From assembly GCA_030057655.1 (NCBI GenBank), contig JASGUQ010000038.1, positions 1 through 64,000 of the forward strand: a DNA stretch of 64,000 nt. Direction: 5' to 3'. The stretch is from Bacillota bacterium (GTDB lineage: Bacteria; Bacillota; Clostridia; Christensenellales; Aristaeellaceae). Both the position numbers and the translations under genes were made by a program. Positions 52,786 to 61,415 of this stretch are shown piece after piece. Position 1 is the stretch's first letter, and the number at the start of each line of letters is the position of its first letter. The notes beneath the pieces were generated by a model. It worked only from the letters and a program-made list of their open reading frames with translations. It had not been told where the DNA came from and searched no databases.

Positions 52786-53709
52786 GTGTTATTTATTTTA
52801 TCCCAAGAGTCAACTCTTCAGTTTTCCCCGATTACGATCAGGGATAAGGATCACGCAAAAGCCCTGCTTAAACAAACGCACAGGGGCGCTTTGGAATACA
52901 ACTTTACATCCAACTTCATCTGGAGCAAGATCTATAAGCTGCAAATCGCCTACTTTGAGGACAGGGTTATCGTGATGTCCGACGAGGACGACCCGACCTT
53001 TATTTTCCCGGCAGGCCCGGGGCCTGTGGAACCGGTGGTCAAAGTGCTTTACGAATATGTTTCCCAGCGCGGGCACAAGCTTGTGTTCAACACCGTTTTG
53101 AATGAAGACAAGGAAAAGCTTCAGGCTGCCTTCCCGGGCAAGTTTTGTTTTGAGGAAGACCGCAATGATTTTGACTATGTGTACGAGTCGGAACGCCTGA
53201 TCTCCCTTTCCGGGAAGAAACTGAGCGCCAAGCGAAACCACATCAATAAGTTCAAATTAGAAAATCCCAACTGGGAGTATGAAGTGATCACGCCTGAAAA
53301 CATTGAGGAAACCCGCCAGATGAGCATTGACTGGTGCAAAATCGCCGGTTGTCAGAATGAAGAAAGCCTGTATGACGAATCCTGCGCGGTGGAACGGACG
53401 TTTAAATACTTTTTTGATCTGGGGCTGACAGGCGGCCTGATCCGCTCGGAAGGAAAGGTGATCGCCTTCGCAATCGGCGAAGAACTTAACGACAACACCT
53501 ATGTTGTGCACATTGAGAAAGCTTTTTATGACATTCAGGGCGCCTATCAGATCATCAACCAGCAGTTCGCGGCAGCAAACTGCCAGGATTATGAATTGAT
53601 CAACCGGGAAGACGACGCCGGGGACGAAGGCCTGCGCCGGGCAAAGCTGTCCTATTATCCTGCCTTCATGGTAGAAAAAAGCTCAGCCACGCTGCTGTCT
53701 CCCTTATGA
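52786..53709 (+). CDS. DUF2156-type acyltransferase (LPG-synthetase C-terminal-like)
   Basis: About 307 residues with the tandem GNAT fold of DUF2156 proteins: YNFTSNFIWSKIYKLQIAYF near 38, ERLISLSGKKLSAKRNHINK near 135 and IAFAIGEELNDNTYVVHIEK near 228, ending with NREDDAGDEGLRRAKLSYYP, the family signature. Relatives move aminoacyl groups onto lipids or peptides. The first in-frame start is a GTG whose ribosome box (GGAAAGG) is only one base away, so the true start is uncertain. It overlaps the next gene by four bases. Confidence 0.85.
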   Translation: MLFILSQESTLQFSPITIRDKDHAKALLKQTHRGALEYNFTSNFIWSKIYKLQIAYFEDRVIVMSDEDDPTFIFPAGPGPVEPVVKVLYEYVSQRGHKLVFNTVLNEDKEKLQAAFPGKFCFEEDRNDFDYVYESERLISLSGKKLSAKRNHINKFKLENPNWEYEVITPENIEETRQMSIDWCKIAGCQNEESLYDESCAVERTFKYFFDLGLTGGLIRSEGKVIAFAIGEELNDNTYVVHIEKAFYDIQGAYQIINQQFAAANCQDYELINREDDAGDEGLRRAKLSYYPAFMVEKSSATLLSPL

Positions 53710-54560
53710 TCCGCAATCCATCTGACGCGGACTTGCCTCAATTGCAAGCGCTCTGGAAGGAGGCCTTCGGGGACAGCGAGGAAGACACCGCGCATTACTT
53801 CAAACATCGGCATCAGCATGAAAACATGCTGATCTTCCTTAACGGGAATGAGGTCACCGCCATGCTCAGCCTGCTGCCGGTCGAACTTGTGACCCCAGAG
53901 AAGACAGAAAAAGCGCGGTATATTTTTGCTGTCGCGACCAAAAAGAATCATCGGGGGCAAGGAATCAGCACCAAACTTCTTGATGCCGCGCACCAATCTA
54001 TCAAAAGTGAAGGCGGAGCGGCCGGTATTCTGGTGCCGGCCGAAAGCAGCCTGTTCGTGTTTTACGAGAAACGGGGGTATCGAACTGCCTTTTACATTGA
54101 TGAAGCGAAGAGAAACGCCAAAGACCTGCCTTCCCCTCATCAGGAAGACAGCATCGAGGTTTGCGGGGCTGAAGATTATTTGATAATGCGCGACTCTCTG
54201 TGCAAGAGCAATGCCATGTTTGTCCGCTGGGGAATTGAAGCCTTGACCTACATCAAAAACAGTTTTGAAAGGGCAGGCGGAGCAATGTTCAGGATGAGCG
54301 TCAATGGAAAACCTGCCCTGGCAGTCTGCGCCCCCTATGGGAACGAGGTTCAGGTGACGGAACTGCTGTGTGACAAAGAATATTTAGACCGCTGCCTTGC
54401 CCTGATCCACAGTCAAATGAAAGCAGATTCCTACCTGGTCAGGACGCCGCAAGGCAGGCAAAACAAAGGCTTTGCCCGCCCCTTTGGCATGATCCATTGG
54501 CTGAAGGAACCCCTTGAGTCAGAGGGCGAACCGCCCTACCTGTCTTTCGCGAAGGATTAA
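53706..54560 (+). CDS. GNAT-family N-acetyltransferase with C-terminal sterol-carrier-like region
   Basis: 284 residues. The GNAT core includes IRNPSDADLPQLQALWKEAF, ARYIFAVATKKNHRGQGIST (acetyl-CoA pyrophosphate loop R-x-x-G-x-G) and LFVFYEKRGYRTAFY. The C-terminal 120 residues (MFRMSVNGKPALAVCAPYGN) resemble the Eis/sterol-carrier-like extension found in related acetyltransferases. Substrate unknown. It is translationally coupled to the DUF2156 gene (ATGA overlap), so the two may act on the same substrate. Confidence 0.85.
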   Translation: MIRNPSDADLPQLQALWKEAFGDSEEDTAHYFKHRHQHENMLIFLNGNEVTAMLSLLPVELVTPEKTEKARYIFAVATKKNHRGQGISTKLLDAAHQSIKSEGGAAGILVPAESSLFVFYEKRGYRTAFYIDEAKRNAKDLPSPHQEDSIEVCGAEDYLIMRDSLCKSNAMFVRWGIEALTYIKNSFERAGGAMFRMSVNGKPALAVCAPYGNEVQVTELLCDKEYLDRCLALIHSQMKADSYLVRTPQGRQNKGFARPFGMIHWLKEPLESEGEPPYLSFAKD

Positions 54561-54572
54561 TTGTTTTTTAAT

Positions 54573-55739
54573 TTAATAGCTGCCGTCTGTGTCCAGGATT
54601 TGCGAGGGGCCGCTCTTGTGCCTAGACACGGCACGGCGTTTGTTGAGTTCGTCTAAAAAAAGCTGCTCGTCCATGGGCAGGGTCACGGGCTGTTTCAGCC
54701 AGGAGGACAGGTGCATGGCGTTTGACAGGGTGAGGCCATTGATCCCCTCCCTGCCGTCCGCCAGCAGGGGCGCGCCATGGAGAATGTGCGCGGCAAAAGC
54801 GCGCATCACCCCGGCATGATGGGGATTTTGCCCATCTGTTTCAACAATGTTGGTTTCAAACGGGGGCTTTTGAAAGCCTTCTTTACATGAAAAGCAAAAC
54901 ACCCGCTCGTCTTCCAGCAGCCTGTCAAAGGTGATGACATCGTTTTCACAGACCAGGCGGCCCCTTGTCCCGGTGATCTCAAGCCGGTTGGTACCCGGGG
55001 CGTCCGCGGTGGAGGTGATGAAGACGCCGGTCGCGCCGTTTTCATATTCCAGATAGGCGGTTACATCGTCCTCCACCTCAATGTCATGCCATTTCCCCTC
55101 ATGCGCGAAGGCCTGAACCTTTTTGGGCATGCCGCACAGCCATTGGAGCAGGTCCAGCTGGTGCGGGCACTGATTGAGCAGCACGCCCCCGCCTTCACCT
55201 GCCCAGGTCGCGCGCCAGGCGCCCGAATCATAGTAAGCCTGGGTGCGGTACCAGTCGGTGATCAGCCAGTTGACCCGCTTGATCTCCCCCAGTTCGCCAT
55301 TTTTCAGCATCTCAAGGATCTTGATGTACATCGAATTGGCGCGCTGGTTGAACATCATGCCAAAGGCCAATTCAGGATGGTTATCTGCGGCTTTAATCAT
55401 GTCCCTGACCTGCAGGGTGTACACCCCAGCCGGTTTCTCGCACATGACGTGAAGCCCCTGTTCAAAAGCCTGGATCGCCAGCCCAGGGTGCTGATAATGA
55501 GGCGTCGCGATGAGAACAGCGTCACAGCATCCGCTTTTGATCAAGTCGATGCCTTCGCTGAATATCCGCACTTCCTTTGGCAGTTCACTTTTTGCCCAGT
55601 CCCGGCGCGCGCCGCTGCGGTCCGCCACCGCGGTCAGGACGATCTCAGGCGTTTCGCCGTCAACGATGTACCTGCAATGCTTGCTGCCGATGTTGCCAAT
55701 GCCGATGACGCCCAGGCTGATAACTTGTTTCCCGCTCAT
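54573..55739 (-). CDS. Gfo/Idh/MocA-family NAD(P)-dependent sugar oxidoreductase
   Basis: 388 residues. An N-terminal Rossmann fold (ISLGVIGIGNIGSKHCRYI) with the cofactor-loop VLIATPHYQHPGLAIQAFEQ and the catalytic EKPAGVY motif near 98, then the C-terminal substrate domain (EGGGVLLNQCPHQLDLLQWL). Family members oxidise sugars, inositol or related polyols. It overlaps the isomerase gene upstream by four bases (ATGA), and the two probably act in the same sugar or inositol catabolic pathway. Confidence 0.92.
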   Translation of the reverse strand: MSGKQVISLGVIGIGNIGSKHCRYIVDGETPEIVLTAVADRSGARRDWAKSELPKEVRIFSEGIDLIKSGCCDAVLIATPHYQHPGLAIQAFEQGLHVMCEKPAGVYTLQVRDMIKAADNHPELAFGMMFNQRANSMYIKILEMLKNGELGEIKRVNWLITDWYRTQAYYDSGAWRATWAGEGGGVLLNQCPHQLDLLQWLCGMPKKVQAFAHEGKWHDIEVEDDVTAYLEYENGATGVFITSTADAPGTNRLEITGTRGRLVCENDVITFDRLLEDERVFCFSCKEGFQKPPFETNIVETDGQNPHHAGVMRAFAAHILHGAPLLADGREGINGLTLSNAMHLSSWLKQPVTLPMDEQLFLDELNKRRAVSRHKSGPSQILDTDGSY

Positions 55740-56500
55740 TGATAGCCCTCTTTCTGTAAATACTCATAGCTGCGTTTCAGGCAGTCAAAGGGATCTTCCC
55801 CATAGCAGTTGTCCTGTTCCACCAAAAGGTATTGGGTGGTGCCCTGGGTTTTTAGCAGATCAAGGATTTTTTTGAAAGGCAGGTTGCCCTCCCCCACCAC
55901 AGCCATGCGCTGCTCAAAGCCCTTAACAGCCATGTCCTTTAAGTGAACGCATTGGATCCGATCCTTCAGTTTAACAATGGTGTCGCAGACGTCAGCCCCT
56001 GCCGCCTGCACCCAGTAGGTATCCAGCGTAATGCCCAGCAGGTCTGGTGGCAGGACATCAAGGATCAGGTCCAGCATGGTGAGCCCTTGGCTGTTTCTTT
56101 CCCACTCCAGATTATGATGATGGTAGAACAGTTTTTTGCCGGCATCCAAGAACCGCTGCGCGGTGTCCTTAAAATCCAGGGCAAACTGAGCGGCTTTCTC
56201 AGGGCTCCTGTAGCGTTCCGGCATCATGCCGATCCCGATATAATCACAGTTTAAAATGTTATGGTCAAGGATGACCCCCTCAGGGTCTGTCAGCATCCTG
56301 TCCGGATTGGTGTGTGTCAGCACGATCTGAAGACCCGCTTCGTCGCAAGCGTCCTTCATAAACCGCGGGCTGAGCGGGCCAAAGCCGGACAACTGAACGC
56401 AGGTGTAGCCGATGTCCGCGATCTTCCGCATGGAAGAGGCAAAATCAGCCTCATTCTGCATGAAATCTCGGATGGTATAAGTCTGAGCGCCGCAAATCAT
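55736..56500 (-). CDS. TIM-barrel sugar phosphate isomerase/epimerase (AP-endonuclease-2-like)
   Basis: 254 residues. Features of the xylose-isomerase-like TIM barrel: GAQTYTIRDFMQNE at the start, NLEWERNSQGLTMLDLILD and ITLDTYWVQAAGADVCD holding metal-binding Asp/Glu/His, and VHLKDMAVKG near 188. It likely interconverts keto- and aldo-sugars. Upstream partner of the Gfo/Idh/MocA oxidoreductase in a two-gene operon. The substrate is unknown. Confidence 0.9.
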   Translation of the reverse strand: MICGAQTYTIRDFMQNEADFASSMRKIADIGYTCVQLSGFGPLSPRFMKDACDEAGLQIVLTHTNPDRMLTDPEGVILDHNILNCDYIGIGMMPERYRSPEKAAQFALDFKDTAQRFLDAGKKLFYHHHNLEWERNSQGLTMLDLILDVLPPDLLGITLDTYWVQAAGADVCDTIVKLKDRIQCVHLKDMAVKGFEQRMAVVGEGNLPFKKILDLLKTQGTTQYLLVEQDNCYGEDPFDCLKRSYEYLQKEGYQ

Positions 56501-56741
56501 CGCTGTTCCCCCCTTTTTCGATGTTAACGCTTGCTTTATCTGCCTTTAAAATCAAGGCGTTTTTGCTTGTTCATTGAAAATACGCGGGTTCAGGTGCAGA
56601 CAGCCCACGGGCTTTTATCATGTCACATCGGTTTCTTCGAAAATCATTCGGGGTGTACGTCCTGCCGCCGGAAGCCGCTTTTTCTTTTAGTCGAACATGA
56701 TTATATCACATGAAAGGGATGATTGAAGAGGGCGGAGTTTT

Positions 56742-57566
56742 TTATTGCTCACCCAGCGAAACAGGCACAAAACCTTCACGGGTCAGCACATATCGCTCGG
56801 TAAAACCGCCGTCCTTCAGCAGCTGTTTTGCTTGCTCAAACTCGCAATCCAGCTGCTGGCGGCGATGGCAGTCTGACGTGATGATGGCTTTGAAACCCAG
56901 CTGATTCATCCGCTTGACAATCGGCAGCGCAGGGTAGGGCGTTGTGCGGTAACCCCTGGCAATCGCCCCGGTGTTCACTTCAAAGAAAGGGATTTTACCT
57001 TTTAAGGCTTCCAATGCTTCAAAAGCAGAATCAAGGTATTCATCTGACTGATCGGGAAAGAAGGTATGGCTTTGCGAATGCTTGGTGATGAGATCAAAAT
57101 GCCCGATGATATCAAAATCACCATATTCAGGCAGTTTTTTCAGCTGGCGGTAATAGGCTTTGGCGTATTTCATGCCGTCATTATCAAAACAGTCCTTGAT
57201 GACCTGCTGTACCTCCCCGGCAGTCACGTCAAAGGGAACGATTGTGCCCTCGAAGTTAAAATAGTGCGATGAACCGATCAAGTAGTCATAGCCGGACAGA
57301 TCCACCTCAGAAAGCATCTCCACCTCAAGGCCAAGATAGATGTCGATTTGCCGGCTGTATTTGGCCCTCAATTCGCTGATGATCCGCCGGTATTCCTGCG
57401 TGCCTTCAAGCGACATGCAGTATTCCAGATCCCAGGGCGTGTAGGAGTGACCGGAAAATCCCAAAGAGTGAAAGCCTTTATCTATTGCCGTTAAAACCAT
57501 TTGCTCAGGCGTGTCAGTGCCATCGCAAAAGACGGTATGTGTGTGTAAATTCTGTTTGTGCTGCAT
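56742..57566 (-). CDS. PHP-family histidinol-phosphatase type phosphoesterase
   Basis: 274 residues. PHP motifs: NLHTHTVFCDGTDTPEQMV (metal His pair) at the start, GFSGHSYTP, GLEVEML near 78, DIIGHFDLITKH near 152 and ITSDCHRRQQLD near 232. The length and motifs fit HisJ/HisK-like histidinol-phosphatase, the eighth step of histidine synthesis, but no other his gene is nearby, so a different phosphoester may be its substrate. It has its own upstream region with no evident promoter boxes. Confidence 0.88.
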   Translation of the reverse strand: MQHKQNLHTHTVFCDGTDTPEQMVLTAIDKGFHSLGFSGHSYTPWDLEYCMSLEGTQEYRRIISELRAKYSRQIDIYLGLEVEMLSEVDLSGYDYLIGSSHYFNFEGTIVPFDVTAGEVQQVIKDCFDNDGMKYAKAYYRQLKKLPEYGDFDIIGHFDLITKHSQSHTFFPDQSDEYLDSAFEALEALKGKIPFFEVNTGAIARGYRTTPYPALPIVKRMNQLGFKAIITSDCHRRQQLDCEFEQAKQLLKDGGFTERYVLTREGFVPVSLGEQ

Positions 57567-57622
57567 CGTAGTATCTCCTCATCCGTATGCTGTGGCGCAA
57601 CCACGGCTCTTCTATCTGTGTG

Positions 57623-58474
57623 TCAGGTGATCACAATTTCATGCGCATCGCCTGAAAAATTGCCTCCAACGACATATTGGCGGGCGGTGTCGCTCCACTG
57701 GCTCTCGTGAAAATAGTGGAGGTGGCCCGCGAAAACCGCCTTGATCAAACTGAGGGACTTTAAATAATCGATCATCGCCCTGTCTTCATTGGTGGCGCGC
57801 TGCTGTTCAAAACGGTCTTTTGAGTAACCGGCGATCAGATCGTCCGGACAGCCCATGATGGACGCGTAAGAATTGCCCCTTACTCTGATGCACTCGTCAA
57901 ATAATTCCTCTGTGTAAAAAGGATTGTGCACAAATAGAATGATCGGCAGTCCCTTTAAGACCTCAGCTTTGAAAAGCTCGATGTGCTCCCGGTTAAAATG
58001 GTAGTAACTGTTGTCAAGCCCAACCAGATTAAGTCCGCCAACCACCCTTGAGCAAAAGCGAATGTCATGTTTAAAGGCCTGCTGCACCAGGGGCAGACTA
58101 TCCTGCTTGTACGCCTCATCCTCCACCGCTTCACCCACATACTTGCTAAATTCATGGTTTCCGGCCACAAAGAAATAATCCAAATCGCCCATGATCCCCT
58201 TGACCAGATCCAAATTCCTGTACGAAACAAAATCAATCAGGTCGCCGGTATGCACCAGCAAATCGCAATGCTCCACCGCATAATCCATGGCGTTGAGCAA
58301 ATGGATCAAGCAGGCGTGCGTCCCGTTTTCAAACAATTGGCTTCTTTTCTCTGCCAACTTCTGCTTTCGGGCATCATCGCGGCTGTCCGCAAAAGAAAGG
58401 TGGGTATCGGAGATGTGCAGGAGTTTTACAGGAGACTGCAGCCCTATGTGCAAACCAATTTTCTTAATACCCAT
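57623..58474 (-). CDS. Calcineurin-like metallophosphoesterase
   Basis: 283 residues. Metal-binding motifs in order: LLHISDTHLSF (DxH), HTGDLIDFV (GD), VAGNHEFSKY (GNHE), LFVHNPFY and FAGHLHYFHE (GHxH). A cytosolic phosphodiesterase or phosphatase of the purple-acid-like fold. The ATG that follows GGAAAAATG at a seven-base distance was chosen; two Met codons lie directly upstream of it. Substrate unknown. Confidence 0.88.
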   Translation of the reverse strand: MGIKKIGLHIGLQSPVKLLHISDTHLSFADSRDDARKQKLAEKRSQLFENGTHACLIHLLNAMDYAVEHCDLLVHTGDLIDFVSYRNLDLVKGIMGDLDYFFVAGNHEFSKYVGEAVEDEAYKQDSLPLVQQAFKHDIRFCSRVVGGLNLVGLDNSYYHFNREHIELFKAEVLKGLPIILFVHNPFYTEELFDECIRVRGNSYASIMGCPDDLIAGYSKDRFEQQRATNEDRAMIDYLKSLSLIKAVFAGHLHYFHESQWSDTARQYVVGGNFSGDAHEIVIT

Positions 58475-58655
58475 CATTTTTCCTTTCAAATCAAAGCCCG
58501 ATGAACAAGGGACCGGGAAAAATCATAGCAGATGCCCTTCCGCCGTGCAAGATTGGCTTTGCTGCATCATACGGTCCATAACAGATGTAAAACCCAGCAA
58601 GAGTGCTTCAGGAGGCAAACGAACTTCCGATATGTGTTGTTTCTTATAAAAAGTT

Positions 58656-58682
58656 AAAACCCCTTGAAAATCAAGAGGTTTT
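58656..58682 (-). terminator. Terminator after tRNA-Ala
   Basis: Stem AAAACC-x-CTTGA / TCAAG-x-GGTTTT with a 3-base loop, followed on the minus strand by AACTTTTTAT. Confidence 0.8.
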
Positions 58683-58685
58683 GAC

Positions 58686-58761
58686 TGGTGGAGCATAAGA
58701 GATTCGAACTCTTGACCCCCACAATGCCATTGTGGTGCGCTACCAACTGCGCTAATGCCCC
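58686..58761 (-). tRNA. tRNA-Ala (anticodon GGC)
   Basis: Acceptor GGGGCAT pairs with ATGCTCC (one G-U pair); anticodon arm CCACA-ATGGCAT-TGTGG gives GGC; T-arm AGTTCGAATCT. CCA is encoded. Confidence 0.95.
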
Positions 58762-58879
58762 AGACGCGAGAGTTAGGATATCATGAACTTTGAGAATTGT
58801 AAAGCATTTTTGAAAATTTCTTTTTTTCTGTCTGACAAGAGCTTGACAAGAGCCTCTGGAAATTATTAAAAATTAGGGC

Positions 58880-58908
58880 TTGACAAGAACAACAACATGA
58901 GATATATT
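58880..58908 (+). promoter_or_regulatory. Promoter of the two-tRNA-Met transcription unit
   Basis: TTGACA, 17-bp spacer, TATATT, 25 bases before the first tRNA. The sequence TTGACAAGA recurs upstream (about 58846), so a second start is possible. Confidence 0.75.
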
Positions 58909-58933
58909 AGTTCATGCGCCGCAAGGCGTGTGA

Positions 58934-59010
<77 letters not shown>

Positions 59011-59014
59011 CTTT

Positions 59015-59091
59015 GGCGGCGTAGCTCAGTTGGCTAGAGCATTCGGTTCATACCCGGAGTGTCGTTGGTTCAAATCCGACCGCCGCTACCA
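59015..59091 (+). tRNA. tRNA-Met (elongator, anticodon CAT)
   Basis: Acceptor GGCGGCG pairs with CGCCGCT (first pair G-U); anticodon arm TTCGG-TTCATAC-CCGGA gives CAT; T-arm GGTTCAAATCC; CCA encoded. A tRNA-Ile with lysidine at the CAT anticodon cannot be excluded but the acceptor fits elongator Met. Four bases after the initiator tRNA. Confidence 0.9.
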
Positions 59092-59101
59092 CGTCGCAAA
59101 T

Positions 59102-59133
59102 CCGATGTCTGAGAGGACACCGGTTTTTTCTTT
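59102..59133 (+). terminator. Terminator of the tRNA-Met unit
   Basis: Stem CCGATGTC / GACACCGG (one mismatch) then TTTTTTCTTTT. Confidence 0.8.
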
Positions 59134-59260
59134 TAATCGGTTTAGGGTTATAGGCAAAGAAGCGTGTCTGAAAAGTGCAATATTTCCAATGGAATCAAAC
59201 GGATATCGCACTTTAAAAATTGGATTTCATGCTTTGCGCATGAAGCAGATGAAATGCTCC

Positions 59261-59884
59261 TCAGATGTCATCAAAGACTACAGGAATCATTGATTTTAAC
59301 TTCTCCAAGAGCGGACACGCCACTTCTCTTATTTGAGGATGAGCGTTTTCAGGAGTTCTCATCTTAAAAAAATGTCTCCATTCTCTCAGGTTCATTGTTA
59401 CAATGATCTCCGTTTTCAGGCTGTTTGGCAATACGCTTCTGGCTTCTTCAGGTTTCGCGCCAGCTTCAAGCAACTTAAAATATGCTTTCTCGGAGAATTC
59501 CATTGCTTCTTTCCACAATGCATATTTTTCTTGCGAATTCTCATTGTCCCAATAAAAAGGCTTAATAAAAGTCAATTCAGAGCCAAATTTCTCATGCCCG
59601 TAATTGCAATACCGAGTGCTTTCCTGTGAATAACTTGCGATGCGATGACGAACCAATTCATGGGAAACGCCCCTGTCGCAAATAATGCGTACACTGATCT
59701 TTTCATGCTCCAGGACAGACTCATGACCGCTTTTGATGATTCTTGCAACAAACTTTCTGGCTGAATCCTCCGTGATCCTGTCCTCACTTTTGTAGCATGT
59801 TCGTCCATACAATTCGATCTGTTTTAAAATACGCTCCCCATCAATGGCGTCTTCGATTTGAAAATTAGAATGAATCAGTTTCAT
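59261..59884 (-). CDS. thyX: Flavin-dependent thymidylate synthase
   Basis: 207 residues. The ThyX signature RHRIASYSQESTRY (RHRxxSxxxxS) lies near residue 79, with HESVLEHEKISVRIICDRGV before it and NLREWRHFFKMRT near 165. It methylates dUMP to dTMP using FAD and methylenetetrahydrofolate, an alternative to ThyA. No ThyA appears in the window. Single gene, running toward the tRNA-Met terminator. Confidence 0.96.
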   Translation of the reverse strand: MKLIHSNFQIEDAIDGERILKQIELYGRTCYKSEDRITEDSARKFVARIIKSGHESVLEHEKISVRIICDRGVSHELVRHRIASYSQESTRYCNYGHEKFGSELTFIKPFYWDNENSQEKYALWKEAMEFSEKAYFKLLEAGAKPEEARSVLPNSLKTEIIVTMNLREWRHFFKMRTPENAHPQIREVACPLLEKLKSMIPVVFDDI

Positions 59885-59947
59885 GTCTGCCCTCCTGGTG
59901 TCATTTGGATATCCTTGGCATCGTGCAGCAATAAGCAGCCGGGTCTT

Positions 59948-61324
59948 TTATTGTACATTCTCCTTGATTTCACCTTTGTTAATCAATTCCTGCAATATTT
60001 TATGATGCAGTTCTGCGTCAATTCGGTAATACTTCAAATAGATGAAAAAGCTGATCAAAAGGCAGGCCAGCGGCAAAAGCAGCATGGCGGATTTCATCAG
60101 GAGAATGCCTTCTTTTGTGACCATGTCAGCGCTTTGCGCGGCGTTGATTCCGGACAGAATCAGGGTGACGGTGACAATGCCGGAGGAAGCGGCGCCGCCG
60201 ATCTTGTTGATCAGAGGCTGGAATGAGAAGGTGAGGCTTTCCTGACGGCGGCCAAGTTTCCACTGCCCGTACTCCACGCAGTCCGCCAGGAACATCAGCA
60301 TCAGCAGCTGGATAAAGGCCTGGCCGGTAAAAATCAGGAAACCGGAGATGCCCAGGGGCAGCATGTTCATGGGAGAGAGGAAAAATCCGATGTATCCCAG
60401 GAAAACCAGGATCATGGACCAGGAATACAGCTTCCTGCGCTCAAAGCGCTTGCTGAACAGGGGGAAAACCATCAGCGCGGACAATTGCGCCACCCCCAGC
60501 ACACCGGCGAAAACAGGGTACATCCCTTCGTTTCCAAAGGCGTACTTGAAGAAGTGAACGCCAAAGGCCGTGGTCGTGGTGTAGCCGATCATGAACAGGC
60601 CCATGGAGATGATGGTGATCCGCAATTGGTCGTTCTTGACCAGAAGATCCCAGAAGTCCCGCAGGCTTGTCTTTTCCTCCTGCCGGAAAGCGGAGCGCTG
60701 CTCCTTGACGCCAAAGACGGTGAACATCTGGAAGAGGATCATCAGGGCCGCCGTACCAATGGCGAAAACGGTCCAAGCCTGTTTTGCGCTGCCAAGTGCC
60801 TTCGTCAGGATGCCTGTGACCGGCAGAATCCCGACCACGACCAGGTACATCCCGATGTTGGCGCAGATGCGCGCGAAGGCGCCAATGCGCTCGCGCTCCT
60901 TTGGATGCACGGACAGGGCGGGCAGCATGGACCAGTAGGCGATGTCATTAGCGCCATAAAAGATGTCCCATCCCAGGTAGAGAAAAGTAAACAGAAGCAA
61001 ATAGGCGGTCTGCCCAAGGCCAAAGTCCATGAACATGGGCACCATGAACACCGCTCCCAGGACAGCGCCAAGCACGATCATGGGCTTGAACTTGCCAAAG
61101 CGGCTGTTGGTGTTGTCCACAATCATGCCCATGATGGGGTCATTGAGCGCGTCAAACACCCGAAGCACCGTCAAAATCAGAGCCATCCACCACATGGTGG
61201 CGTCCGGCAGATCCAGGATGTCTGTCAGATAATAAATCAGGTAGGTGGCGACCGTGGTGTAGAACATGTCCCGGCCGATGGTGCCTAGGCCAAAGAACAG
61301 TCTGTTTTTCTTCTGTTGATCCAT
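59948..61324 (-). CDS. GPH-family (glycoside-pentoside-hexuronide) cation symporter
   Basis: 458 residues, about twelve membrane segments. LFFGLGTIGRDMFYTTVATY at the N-terminus, DALNDPIMGMIVDNTNSRFG near 65 (the GPH loop DxxxDPxxGxxxDxTxxRxG) and LADCVEYGQWKLGRRQESLT near 345 (EYxxWKTGxR) are diagnostic. It should import a glycoside or uronide with sodium or protons. No glycoside hydrolase gene is adjacent. It is divergent from the esterase gene. Confidence 0.92.
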   Translation of the reverse strand: MDQQKKNRLFFGLGTIGRDMFYTTVATYLIYYLTDILDLPDATMWWMALILTVLRVFDALNDPIMGMIVDNTNSRFGKFKPMIVLGAVLGAVFMVPMFMDFGLGQTAYLLLFTFLYLGWDIFYGANDIAYWSMLPALSVHPKERERIGAFARICANIGMYLVVVGILPVTGILTKALGSAKQAWTVFAIGTAALMILFQMFTVFGVKEQRSAFRQEEKTSLRDFWDLLVKNDQLRITIISMGLFMIGYTTTTAFGVHFFKYAFGNEGMYPVFAGVLGVAQLSALMVFPLFSKRFERRKLYSWSMILVFLGYIGFFLSPMNMLPLGISGFLIFTGQAFIQLLMLMFLADCVEYGQWKLGRRQESLTFSFQPLINKIGGAASSGIVTVTLILSGINAAQSADMVTKEGILLMKSAMLLLPLACLLISFFIYLKYYRIDAELHHKILQELINKGEIKENVQ

Positions 61325-61377
61325 ATGCGTTCCCCTCCGTTGTTCTGCTCCAATCTTAGCACAAATACAGCAAATAA

Positions 61378-61386
61378 TGATATACT
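61378..61386 (+). promoter_or_regulatory. Extended -10 promoter of the esterase gene
   Basis: TG-A-TATACT, 30 bases before the start; -35 unclear. Confidence 0.5.
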
Positions 61387-61415
61387 GTAGTTAATCATAT
61401 CAGGAGGCTTTTTGA

